DNA of 64,000 nt from Longimicrobiales bacterium (GTDB lineage: Bacteria > Gemmatimonadota > Gemmatimonadetes > Longimicrobiales > RSA9). Position numbers and translations under genes: made by a program. The notes under the pieces are model-generated. The model was not told the origin of the DNA. It did not search any database and saw nothing but the letters and a program-made list of their open reading frames with translations. The stretch is taken from assembly GCA_035764935.1 (NCBI GenBank), contig DASTYK010000034.1, forward strand, positions 1-64,000, read 5' to 3'. Below are positions 1 to 7,733 of this stretch, piece by piece (the first letter of the stretch is position 1; the number at the start of each line of letters is the position of its first letter).

Positions 1-104
1 CGAACACGCTGCGCGTGATCTTCGCCGTCGTCCTCGTGCTGCTCGGCATCCACTACCTGCGCGGCTACCGGCGCGCGGTGCGCGCGCGCGCGGCGCTGCC
101 ATGA
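1..104 (+). CDS. C-terminal end of a membrane permease, TauE/SafE-like (partial)
   Basis: Only the last 33 codons are in the window, read in the frame that starts at base 3 and stops at TGA 102-104. They encode one hydrophobic helix followed by a short Arg-rich tail (ending RARAALP), as expected for the last membrane segment and positive-inside tail of a transporter. The pattern of a Leu-Arg pair, an aromatic-rich stretch and LGIHYLRG resembles the last helix of TauE/SafE (TSUP) sulfite or organic-anion permeases, but the fragment is too short to be sure. The stop overlaps the next ATG (ATGA), so the two genes are probably cotranscribed and translationally coupled. Confidence 0.45.
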   Translation, partial: NTLRVIFAVVLVLLGIHYLRGYRRAVRARAALP

Positions 105-697
105 CCGCGCTCACGCTGGCCCGGCTGGTCATCGGCATCGCGCTGCTGGTGCTGGGCGCGGAGCTGCTCGTGCGGGGCGCCAGCCGGCTCGCGCGCATGC
201 TCGGCATCACGCCGCTCATCATCGGCCTCACCGTCGTCGCGTTCGGCACGAGCGCGCCCGAGCTCGCGGTGTCGATGAGCGCCGCCTTCTCCGGCCAGGC
301 CGACATTACGATGGGCAACGTGGTCGGCAGCAACATCTTCAACATCCTCTTCGTGCTCGGCATCACCAGCGTGCTGTCTCCGGAGACGCTGCGGGTCGCG
401 ACGTCCGCGCTCACCTTCGACCTGCCGTTCATGATCGCAGTCGCGGTGGCGTGCCTGCCTATCTTCTTCACTGGCTACACGATTGACCGCTGGGAAGGCT
501 TCGTGTTCCTGCTCTTCTACGTCGCCTACACCGTGTACCTGGTGCTCCACGGCATCGCCCACGATGCCGCGCCCGTGCTCGGCCACGTGATGCTGCTCTA
601 CGTCGTGCCCCTCACCACCCTGACGCTGGTTCTCGTCGCATGGCGCGAGTGGTACAGCCACCGTGCCGGCAGCAGACGCGTCCCATTCGACCGGTAA
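101..697 (+). CDS. Half-size Na+/Ca2+ antiporter (CaCA family, one alpha-repeat)
   Basis: A 198-residue membrane protein with the first alpha-repeat of YrbG-type sodium/calcium exchangers: GTSAPE at residues 49-54 and GNVVGSN at 72-78, the ion-binding signatures. Family members usually have about 300-350 residues and two inverted alpha-repeats. Here the chain ends after the linker helices, at residue 198, and no second GTSxPE or GNxxGSN appears in any frame of the 370 bp downstream. It may work as a homodimer, pair with another half encoded elsewhere, or be a stable remnant. The ATG sits in the preceding stop codon. The reading frame is clean, so I call it a gene rather than a pseudogene. Confidence 0.75.
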   Translation: MTALTLARLVIGIALLVLGAELLVRGASRLARMLGITPLIIGLTVVAFGTSAPELAVSMSAAFSGQADITMGNVVGSNIFNILFVLGITSVLSPETLRVATSALTFDLPFMIAVAVACLPIFFTGYTIDRWEGFVFLLFYVAYTVYLVLHGIAHDAAPVLGHVMLLYVVPLTTLTLVLVAWREWYSHRAGSRRVPFDR

Positions 698-1067
698 CGA
701 TCCGTTAGAGTTTTCCACGGCTGAAACAAAAGTTCTGTTCGTGAGGTACCTCGTGCGGCACTGCAGGGAGCAGGGCGTGCGCGCGACGCCACGTTCCCGC
801 ACGGTGCAGGGGCCGGCATTCCGCGATTTGTCGCGATTGCCGTAAGTCGCAGGAAACGCGTGACTAACGCCATTCGAACAGCATGGCGGAAATCCGCGGG
901 CGGTTTATCTTGGTCGCGCTTTGCGTACTGCGACGCGAGTGCAGCCGTGGCATCGGATCGGAAGTTGCCACGGGGCCGGCGTCACGCGAAGCGAAGGGCA
1001 GTCGGTTGTGGGGATGTGCAGCTGTGCGCACGCACCGCTGCACGGGAAAACAGCGAACGAGGTAACA
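698..1067. other. Intergenic stretch without a recognised gene
   Basis: About 370 bp between the antiporter and the first barrel gene. It holds a 10-bp palindrome GAGGTACCTC (743-752) and an inverted repeat CCGTGGC/GCCACGG (945-951 and 967-973) that could form a hairpin in the leader of the barrel gene. I see no convincing sigma-70 promoter, tRNA or conserved small ORF. Confidence 0.5.
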
Positions 1068-1694
1068 ATGCGTAAGCTCTTTGCGGTGGCGGCAGTCGCT
1101 GCCACGCTGGTCGCTGCGGATGACGCCGCGGCGCAGTCGTTCCAGTTCGGCCCGGTCGCGGGCGTGAGCATCGCGAACGTCTCGGGCGATGACGCGGGTG
1201 ACACGGATTCCCGCACCGGCTTCTTCGGCGGTGCGCAGGTGGTCTGGCAGGCGCCGGGCTCCCTTTTCGGCTTCGAGACGGGTGCCGTGTACGTGCAGAA
1301 GGGCGCCAAGTTCTCGGACACGGACGGCGAAGGCACGATCGAGCTCGACTACATCACGGTCCCGCTGCTGCTTCGTGTCGCCCCCCCGATGGGCGCATCG
1401 TCGTTCACGCCGGTCTTCGGACTCGGTGGCGAGGCAGGCTTCGAGGTCGGCTGCTCGGCATCGGGTGAGGCCGAGGGTGTGGAAATCGACGTCGATTGTG
1501 AAGAATTCGGTCTGGAGACGAAGTCGTTCGATTTCGGACTGGCAGCATCGGTCGGTGTGGACTTCCCGATCGGTCGCATGACCCTGGCGCCGTTTGCGAA
1601 GTACACGCTCGGCCTGACGAGCATCGATGACTCGGAGTCCGAGGACGACGTCAAGAACAGCGGCTTCCTCGTTGGCGCTGCGCTGCGGTTCTGA
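1068..1694 (+). CDS. Outer-membrane beta-barrel protein (PorT/OmpW-like)
   Basis: A 208-residue secreted protein. I chose ATG 1068 because a classic signal peptide (MRKLFAVAAVAATLVA, cleavage near AAAQS) follows at once and GAACGAGG lies just upstream; the frame is open further 5' but that stretch is not protein-like. The mature part alternates hydrophobic and polar residues and is rich in Gly and aromatic residues, ending in ALRF with a terminal Phe, the outer-membrane insertion signature. Two Cys residues (in VGCSAS and VDCEEF) could form a loop disulfide. The size fits an eight-stranded barrel. The substrate is unknown. A second barrel gene follows 72 bp later. Confidence 0.75.
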   Translation: MRKLFAVAAVAATLVAADDAAAQSFQFGPVAGVSIANVSGDDAGDTDSRTGFFGGAQVVWQAPGSLFGFETGAVYVQKGAKFSDTDGEGTIELDYITVPLLLRVAPPMGASSFTPVFGLGGEAGFEVGCSASGEAEGVEIDVDCEEFGLETKSFDFGLAASVGVDFPIGRMTLAPFAKYTLGLTSIDDSESEDDVKNSGFLVGAALRF

Positions 1695-1713
1695 TCGCAG
1701 GCAGCATACACGT

Positions 1714-1744
1714 CACGGCGCGGGGCAGGGTGTCCCGCGCCGTG
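1714..1744 (+). other. Intercistronic hairpin between two barrel genes
   Basis: A perfect 11-bp inverted repeat (CACGGCGCGGG / CCCGCGCCGTG) with a 9-nt loop. No T-run follows, so it looks like an mRNA processing or stability element, or a weak attenuator, rather than a full terminator. Confidence 0.5.
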
Positions 1745-1766
1745 TCACTATCACAGAGAGAAAGAC

Positions 1767-2405
1767 ATGAAGGCAGTCAAGGTGATCGCGCTGGCCGCGG
1801 CCGGCGTTCTCGTTTCGGCAGGCTCGGCATCGGCGCAGGCGTACTTCGGCGCTCCGATCGGTGATGCGGGCTTCGCGGTCCGTGCGGAAGTCGGCCTGCC
1901 GGACGGCAGCAAGACGTATGACCTGGTTCTCGATGCCAACCTCATGGGCCCGATCTCGTTCCAGCTCTTCGGCGGCCTGTGGGACATCGATGACGTGGAG
2001 GACAACGGCGGTCGCTTCGGCGGCAAGCTCGGTTACGAGCTGCCGGTGACGGGCTTCTCCGTCGGCCCGTTCGTCGGTGCGGAGTACACGACGTTCAGCG
2101 CGGGCGAGGGTGATGAGGAAGTCTCGACGTCCCTGCTGACGATCCCCGTCGGCATCGGCATCGGCACCACGCTGGCTGTTGGCCCCACGGCTGACGTCGC
2201 GCTGTTCGCACAGCCTGCCTACTACTACATGAAGGCTGACGTCGAGATGCTGGGTGCCGAGTTCGACGAGTCGACGAACGAGTTCGGCGCAGAGGCGGGT
2301 GCGCGCCTGGGCTTCGGCCGCTTCCTGGTCGGCGGCTCGGTCGAGTTCACGACTGTCGAGGATTCGGACGCGGTGTTCTCGCTGACGGCGGGCGTGCGCT
2401 TCTAG
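1767..2405 (+). CDS. Outer-membrane beta-barrel protein
   Basis: A 212-residue protein starting at ATG 1767 after an AGAGAGAAAG ribosome-binding site. A signal peptide (MKAVKVIALAAAGVLVSAGSASA, then QAYFG) is followed by alternating beta-strand segments rich in Gly and Phe, ending VRF, so a small outer-membrane barrel is likely. Acidic patches (EDNGG, GEGDEE, EDSDA) probably mark surface loops. It follows another barrel gene and may share its transcript. A strong hairpin with a UUCG loop 31 bp after the stop should end transcription before the convergent glycerophosphodiesterase gene. Specific function unknown. Confidence 0.72.
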   Translation: MKAVKVIALAAAGVLVSAGSASAQAYFGAPIGDAGFAVRAEVGLPDGSKTYDLVLDANLMGPISFQLFGGLWDIDDVEDNGGRFGGKLGYELPVTGFSVGPFVGAEYTTFSAGEGDEEVSTSLLTIPVGIGIGTTLAVGPTADVALFAQPAYYYMKADVEMLGAEFDESTNEFGAEAGARLGFGRFLVGGSVEFTTVEDSDAVFSLTAGVRF

Positions 2406-2416
2406 TCCGGCGCCGT

Positions 2417-3256
2417 TCAGTCAGTTGCAGTCTGGCGGCGTGCGGCTTCGGCCGCACGCCGTACTGCTTCCAGCCCCCGCAGCTCGTTGTCCGGCCGCAG
2501 CCGCAGCAGCCGGTCCGTGAAGTTGGTGAACATCCCGTCCACGCGTGCCTCGGTCATCCGCCGCATGTCCGCTTCCTCGTCTACCGTATAGGGGTGCACG
2601 TGCAGCCCGTGGCGATGCGCGGCTCCCACCACCAGCCGGTCCACGTCCGTGAACGCAGGACCGACTCCGACCGCGTACTCGGCAACGCGCGGCAGCATCT
2701 CCTCGAGTGCGCCGCTCTCCGTCCCTTCCGGAATGAGCTGAACGAGCGGCAGCGCAGGGTCGCGCCGATGAATCAGCCGCAGGCTGCGTTCACTGAACGA
2801 CTGGATGACGACGCGCCACTCCGCGCGTGCAGCGTCGCGCAGGTCGAACCTGTCGAGCAGGTCGAGCAGTGCCGCCTCCATGCCGGGTGCGGACTCGGGG
2901 GTCTTCGTCTCGATGTAGAAGGCGGCTCGATCACGGTAGCGCGCGAGCACCTGCTCCAGCGTCGGGATCCGCTGGCCGGTGTAATCGGTGCGCGCCCGTG
3001 AAGGGAACGTGTCGTTGAACCAGGTGCCGACGTCGCACGGCTCCAGCTCATGCCAGGAGTGGTCGATGACGCGGCCGCTGCAGCCCTGCGCGGTGCGGTC
3101 GAGGGTGTCGTCGTGCATGCAGACGAGCACGCCGTCGCGGGTCATCTGCAGGTCCTGCTCGAGGAAGTCGCAGCCGAGCTGGAGCGCGAGGTCGTAGGCG
3201 GCGAGCGTGTGCTCGGGCGCGTGGCCGGAAGCACCGCGGTGGGCGATGACGAGCAT
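2417..3256 (-). CDS. Glycerophosphodiester phosphodiesterase
   Basis: A 279-residue GDPD TIM-barrel enzyme that hydrolyses glycerophosphodiesters to glycerol-3-phosphate and an alcohol. The catalytic signature is at the N-terminus: HRGA (residues 6-9), the metal ligands in EQDLQMTRDG and the second histidine in MHDDTLDRT; YIETKTPE carries a further metal-binding Glu. There is no signal peptide, so it is likely cytoplasmic (UgpQ-like) rather than periplasmic GlpQ. It is a single gene upstream in orientation of nothing obvious; its stop lies 11 bp from that of the convergent barrel gene. No clear Shine-Dalgarno sequence precedes the ATG. Confidence 0.9.
   Translation of the reverse strand: MLVIAHRGASGHAPEHTLAAYDLALQLGCDFLEQDLQMTRDGVLVCMHDDTLDRTAQGCSGRVIDHSWHELEPCDVGTWFNDTFPSRARTDYTGQRIPTLEQVLARYRDRAAFYIETKTPESAPGMEAALLDLLDRFDLRDAARAEWRVVIQSFSERSLRLIHRRDPALPLVQLIPEGTESGALEEMLPRVAEYAVGVGPAFTDVDRLVVGAAHRHGLHVHPYTVDEEADMRRMTEARVDGMFTNFTDRLLRLRPDNELRGLEAVRRAAEAARRQTATD
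2436..2461 (+). terminator. C(UUCG)G tetraloop hairpin inside the convergent gene
   Basis: An 11-bp perfect stem (CGGCGTGCGGC / GCCGCACGCCG) closed by a C(UUCG)G tetraloop on the plus strand, an exceptionally stable RNA fold. It lies 31 bp past the barrel stop but inside the last codons of the minus-strand glycerophosphodiesterase gene, so the coding sequence may double as a terminator for the opposite strand. No U-tract follows. Confidence 0.55.
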
Positions 3257-3375
3257 GCGGCCAAGCTATGCATGCTGCCGGGGCAGGGACAGTACGGCAG
3301 ACGGCGGTTGACGCGCCGCAACGCCGCTGCACACGTGCAGGCGCCGCGTCCTCCACCACACTTCTCAGCTGGCGG

Positions 3376-3403
3376 CTGACGGCCCGAGCCCCCTGGCCGT
3401 CAG
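3376..3403 (-). terminator. Hairpin at the end of the first RND operon
   Basis: Inverted repeat CTGACGGCC / GGCCGTCAG (9 bp, 10-nt loop) that begins in the stop codon of the RND gene. No T-run on the minus strand, so termination there is likely but not certain. Confidence 0.4.
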
Positions 3404-6400
3404 TCGCCGTGTGCCTCGACCGGCTCGCGTACCGGCTCGGCGCGTGGCTCGCCGCGACCGCCCGTCAGGAACGTCATGGCCCGTTCGGCTGCGCCGTTCA
3501 GGATCACGTAGGCGCCGGGCACCACGAACAGCGTGAGCAGCGTCGAGACCATCATGCCGCCGACCACGGAGATCGCGAGCGGCTGCATCATCTCCGATCC
3601 CTGGCCGATTCCGAGGGCGAGCGGGAACATGCCGATGACCGTGGTGAGGGTGGTCATGAGGATCGGGCGCAGGCGTACTGCGCCCGCGTCGATCACCGCC
3701 TGCTCGCGGGTGAGGCCCCTTTCGACCCGCGCATTCTCGGTGTACTCCACCAGCAGAATCGCGTTGTTCACCACGATCCCGGCCAGCAGGATGACGCCGA
3801 GCAGCACAGGCGCGCTCATGGGCAGCTGCGTGACCCAGAGTGCAACGCCGACGCCGATCAGCGACAGCGGGATCGCCAGCAGGATCACGAGCGGGTTGAT
3901 GAAGCTCTCGTACTGCACCGCCATGACGACGAAGACGAGGAAGATTGCGAGCCCGACAACGATCGCCAGCTGGCGGTTGTTCTCCGCAATCGCCTCCTCC
4001 TCGCCGCCGAAGACGATCGAGTAGCCTTCGGGCACGTCCAGTGTCGCGATGCGCGCGCGGATCGAGTCGTTCACCGCGCTGATGGATGCGACCTCATTGA
4101 TCACGTCGCCGGTCACGCGGAAGATCCGGTTCTGGTTCTCCCGGTTGATCGTGGTCGGGCCGAGCGACGAGCGCACGGTCGCGACGTCGCGCACGTAGAT
4201 CGGTGCGCCGCGTGCGCCGCCGGGGAACAGCGCGATGGAGTTGATGTCCTCCGGGCTGGTGAAGCGCTCGCGCGGGAACATCACGCGCAGGTCGTACTCC
4301 TGGTTGCCGCTCGTGAAGCGGGTGGCGACCGTGCCGTCCAGGGCGGTGCGCAGCGTCTGCCCGACGGTTGCGACGTTCAGGCCGAGGTACGATGCGCGCT
4401 CACGGTCCAGCTCGATGGTGAGCTGCGGGCTCGCCTCGTCGGCGGACGCCTCCATGTTCTCGAGCCCCGGGATCCCGCGGGACAGCAGGGCGATCTCCTC
4501 GCCCAGCCGCTGCAGTGTGCCGAGCTCGTCGCCCTGGATGATGATGGCGACGTCGGAGCCCGACGTGTTCGTGCGCAGTCCGCGGATCCGCGGGGGGCGC
4601 ACGAAGACGCGCGCACCGGGGAAGCCGCGTTCATCGATCCGCGCCTGGAGCATCTGCACCCATTCCTGCGCGCTCATGTCGCGCTGGTCAGAGCCCGCGA
4701 GCACGATGTCGATGCTGCCGCGGCCGGCGTTCTCGCTCGTCGAGCCGCCGAACAGGAAGCCGCCGGCGACCGCGAAGACGCTCTCCACGTGCGGCATCCC
4801 GTTGATCATCTCCTCGACTTCGAGCGCGATGCGGTTCGTCTCCTCCGCGGATGCGCCGGGTGAGAGCCGGACGAACACGCCGACGTTGCCGTCGTCGACC
4901 TGCGGCAGGAACTCGTTGCCGAGGTTGCGCGTCAGCAGGAACGCACCGGCCAGCCCTGCGACGGCGGCCCCGAGCACGTACCAGCGTTTCGCGAGCACCC
5001 GCGGCCCGACCTTGCGGTACCATGTCCGCGCGCGGGAGATGCCGTTGTCGAAGGCGACGAGCGGCTTCCACTCGTCGGCGCCGCTCTGGAAACGCACCTT
5101 GGCAAGCTGCGCCGCGAGCATCGGGACCAGCGTGAGCGCGACCGTCAGCGACGCAAAGATCGCGAACGAGATGGTCAGGATCAGCTCGCGGAAGATCAGT
5201 GCAGCCAGTCCGCTGATCAGCAGGAACGGGACGACCGCGGCAAGGTTCGTCGCGGTGGATGCAATGACGGCGCTGCGCACCTCGTTGGCGCCGACGTGTG
5301 CGGCCTCCTCGGGATCCTCGATGCCCTCCTCCCGGCGCCGGAAGATGTTCTCGAGCATCACGATCGAGTTGTCGATCAGCAGGCCGACACCGAGGGCGAG
5401 ACCGCCCAGCGAGATGATGTTGAGCGTCAGGTTGCTCAGGCCCATCATCACGAACGTCGCCAGCATGGCGAGCGGGATTGCCGTACCGATGATGAACGTC
5501 TTGCGCAGTGAGCCCAGGAACAGGAACACGACGATCATCGCCAGCACTGCACCCGTCAGTGCGGCATCCCGGACCGAGCTGACCGACGACTTGATGAACG
5601 AGGACTGGTCCTGGATGACCTGGTAGCGGATGTCGGCGGGGATGAAATGATCCCGCTGCAGCCGCTGCAGCGTCGCATCGACCTCCTCGGCAACGGAGAC
5701 CGTATTCGCGTTCGGCTGCTTGCGCACGGACAGCTTCACGGCGGGCGTGCCGTCGAGGCGCGCCCACATGCGCTGCTCGACGTGCGTGTCGCGCACGTCC
5801 GCGACTTCCGTGAGCGGGATGCGCCCGCCGCCCGGCACGGTGAGCAGCACGTTCTGCACGTCGGCGATCGTGCGGAACTTGCCCGCGGTCTTGCCCACGA
5901 CCTCGCGTGTCGGTGAGGCCACGCGGCCAGCGGCCACGTCCTGGTTCTCGGAGCGCAGCGCTTCGATCACCTGCGAGACGGTCAGGCCATAGGAGCGCAG
6001 CCGCTCCTGGTCCAGGACCACCTGGATCTCGCGGATCAGGCCGCCGGCAATATCGACCGACGCGACGCCCTCGATGGTGAGGAGCTGCGGGCGCAGCCGG
6101 TACTCGGCCCAGTCGCGCAGCGAGACCAGGTCGCGCGTCGGAGAAGAGAATGCGACCTCGTAGATCGGTGACTGCGACGGGTCGAACTTGAAGATCGTGG
6201 GCGGGTCCGCTTCCTCGGGCAGCCGGCCGCGCGCACGCTCCAGGTTCTTGGCGGCATCCTGCAGCGCGAAGTCGATGTCCGTTCCGTACGCGAAGTGCAG
6301 GTTCACACCGACGCGCCCCTCCTGGACGTCCGTCTCGATGCGGACCAGGTCCTCCGTCGTCGCGAGTGCTGCCTCCAGCGGCTTCGCGACGGTCTCTTCC

Positions 6401-6603
6401 AGCACCTGCGGCTCGACGCCGCGGTTGGAGACGTTCACACGGATGTTCGGGTAGACGATCGTCGGCAGCAGGTCGAGCGGCAGGCGCGCGAGGAAGAACA
6501 CCCCGAGCACCACGATCACGCTGCACAGCATCAGGGTGCCGATCGGCCGAACGATCGCGAGACTCGAGATGCCGCGGTGATGCGGCTTTTCCTTGATGCT
6601 CAT
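3400..6603 (-). CDS. RND efflux pump inner-membrane transporter (AcrB/HAE1 type, first pump)
   Basis: A 1067-residue resistance-nodulation-division transporter with the usual 12 membrane helices and two large periplasmic loops; it exports hydrophobic compounds by proton antiport with the adaptor and TolC genes just upstream. The TM4 relay reads LLIDNSIVMLEN, so only the first Asp of the AcrB Asp-Asp pair is kept (D411) and the second is Asn (N412). In TM10 the AcrB lysine position is Asn (VVNNAILLVEY, N946). This D-N/N pattern also occurs in the SwrC-like branch of the family, so it is probably functional. The ATG overlaps the adaptor stop, showing coupling. Substrate cannot be read from sequence. 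Confidence 0.92.
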   Translation of the reverse strand: MSIKEKPHHRGISSLAIVRPIGTLMLCSVIVVLGVFFLARLPLDLLPTIVYPNIRVNVSNRGVEPQVLEETVAKPLEAALATTEDLVRIETDVQEGRVGVNLHFAYGTDIDFALQDAAKNLERARGRLPEEADPPTIFKFDPSQSPIYEVAFSSPTRDLVSLRDWAEYRLRPQLLTIEGVASVDIAGGLIREIQVVLDQERLRSYGLTVSQVIEALRSENQDVAAGRVASPTREVVGKTAGKFRTIADVQNVLLTVPGGGRIPLTEVADVRDTHVEQRMWARLDGTPAVKLSVRKQPNANTVSVAEEVDATLQRLQRDHFIPADIRYQVIQDQSSFIKSSVSSVRDAALTGAVLAMIVVFLFLGSLRKTFIIGTAIPLAMLATFVMMGLSNLTLNIISLGGLALGVGLLIDNSIVMLENIFRRREEGIEDPEEAAHVGANEVRSAVIASTATNLAAVVPFLLISGLAALIFRELILTISFAIFASLTVALTLVPMLAAQLAKVRFQSGADEWKPLVAFDNGISRARTWYRKVGPRVLAKRWYVLGAAVAGLAGAFLLTRNLGNEFLPQVDDGNVGVFVRLSPGASAEETNRIALEVEEMINGMPHVESVFAVAGGFLFGGSTSENAGRGSIDIVLAGSDQRDMSAQEWVQMLQARIDERGFPGARVFVRPPRIRGLRTNTSGSDVAIIIQGDELGTLQRLGEEIALLSRGIPGLENMEASADEASPQLTIELDRERASYLGLNVATVGQTLRTALDGTVATRFTSGNQEYDLRVMFPRERFTSPEDINSIALFPGGARGAPIYVRDVATVRSSLGPTTINRENQNRIFRVTGDVINEVASISAVNDSIRARIATLDVPEGYSIVFGGEEEAIAENNRQLAIVVGLAIFLVFVVMAVQYESFINPLVILLAIPLSLIGVGVALWVTQLPMSAPVLLGVILLAGIVVNNAILLVEYTENARVERGLTREQAVIDAGAVRLRPILMTTLTTVIGMFPLALGIGQGSEMMQPLAISVVGGMMVSTLLTLFVVPGAYVILNGAAERAMTFLTGGRGEPRAEPVREPVEAHGD

Positions 6604-7733
6604 GTGTCGCTCTGCGGTGCCTGTGCCGATGAAGCAGGAGCCGGAAGCGTGTTGTTGACGCGGACGGCCGCGCCGTCGCGCAGCATGTTGCTGCCGGCCG
6701 TGACAATGACTTCGCTGCCGTCGAGGCCGGACAGGATCTCGACACGGCCACTCGACGTGAGGCCGGTCTCGACGGTGCGGCGGATCGCGCGGTCGTTCTC
6801 GACGACGAAGACAGCCTGTGAACCCTGCCCACCCATGAGTGCACTCGCGGGCACGAGCAGCACATCCTCCTGCGCGCTCAGCCGGAACGTGACCCGGGCC
6901 AGGAAGCCGGGGCGCGCAACACGTGCGCTGGCCTCGTCGAAGGCGACTTCGACCGGCACGAGTCGCGTGTCCGGATTGGCCGACGGGAAGACCCGGCGGA
7001 TGCGGCCGGACAGTGTGCGTCCGGGATAGGCGTCGAGCATGATCTGCACTGCGTCGCCCACGCGCAGCTCGACCACGTCCAGCTCGGAGACGCCGACGCG
7101 CACGACCATCGTCGAGATGTCCGCCACTTCGAACAGCCGCGTCTGGTTGCTGACGACGTCGCCCGCTTCGACCAGCTTCGCGGTCACCACGCCGCTCACG
7201 GGCGCATTCACCGTCGTATAGCCGAGACGCGTGCGCAGCTGATCGACGCTCGCCTGTGCGGCTGCGTATGCCGCACGGTCACGCTCGTACTCCGGCAGCG
7301 TGATGACCTTGCGGTCGCGCAGCTGCTCGGCGCGCTCGTAGGCGCTCCGCGCAACCTGGAGCTGCGCCTCGGCCGACAGGAGCTGCGCACTCAGCTCGCG
7401 GTCATCGATGCGCGCGAGTACCTGGCCGCGCCGCACCAGGCTGCCCTCCTCGGCGTTCACGGAGAGCAGTGCACCCGGAACCTGCGCGTTGACACCCACA
7501 CTCCGGATCGGCTCGACCACCCCGGAAACGCTCACGGACCGGGCAATCGAGCCGCGCTCGACGCTTGCAACCTCGACCGGCGTGACCGCATCCGGGCCAC
7601 CACGGCCGCGCATCTGTGCCTGCGCACCGGGTCCCTCGTCGTTGCCGCCACACGCGGCGCTCAGCAGTGCAAGCCCCAGCACACCGGCACGGGCTCCCGC
7701 CCGTGCGCGCTTCTCCGCCGCTCTACCGCTCAC
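6600..7733 (-). CDS. RND periplasmic adaptor lipoprotein (membrane fusion protein, first pump)
   Basis: A 377-residue HlyD/AcrA-type adaptor that joins the RND transporter to TolC. It starts with GTG overlapping the TolC stop (GTGA). An N-terminal hydrophobic stretch ends at a lipobox (LLSAACGG), so it is probably lipid-anchored. Order of domains: biotinyl-lipoyl half-motifs (from VNAQVPGALLSVNAEEGSLVRRGQVLA), a coiled-coil hairpin with Ala/Gln/Glu heptads, the second lipoyl half (NAPVSGVV), a beta-barrel domain and a membrane-proximal domain. It sits between tolC and the RND gene, overlapping both by 4 bp. Confidence 0.9.
   Translation of the reverse strand: MSGRAAEKRARAGARAGVLGLALLSAACGGNDEGPGAQAQMRGRGGPDAVTPVEVASVERGSIARSVSVSGVVEPIRSVGVNAQVPGALLSVNAEEGSLVRRGQVLARIDDRELSAQLLSAEAQLQVARSAYERAEQLRDRKVITLPEYERDRAAYAAAQASVDQLRTRLGYTTVNAPVSGVVTAKLVEAGDVVSNQTRLFEVADISTMVVRVGVSELDVVELRVGDAVQIMLDAYPGRTLSGRIRRVFPSANPDTRLVPVEVAFDEASARVARPGFLARVTFRLSAQEDVLLVPASALMGGQGSQAVFVVENDRAIRRTVETGLTSSGRVEILSGLDGSEVIVTAGSNMLRDGAAVRVNNTLPAPASSAQAPQSDT

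Noticed and set aside
3268-4863. Long plus-strand open frame (531 codons) opposite the first RND gene
   Set aside because: It is rich in Arg, Asp and His with no fold-like pattern, and lies antisense to a clearly conserved transporter. Such frames are common in GC-rich DNA.
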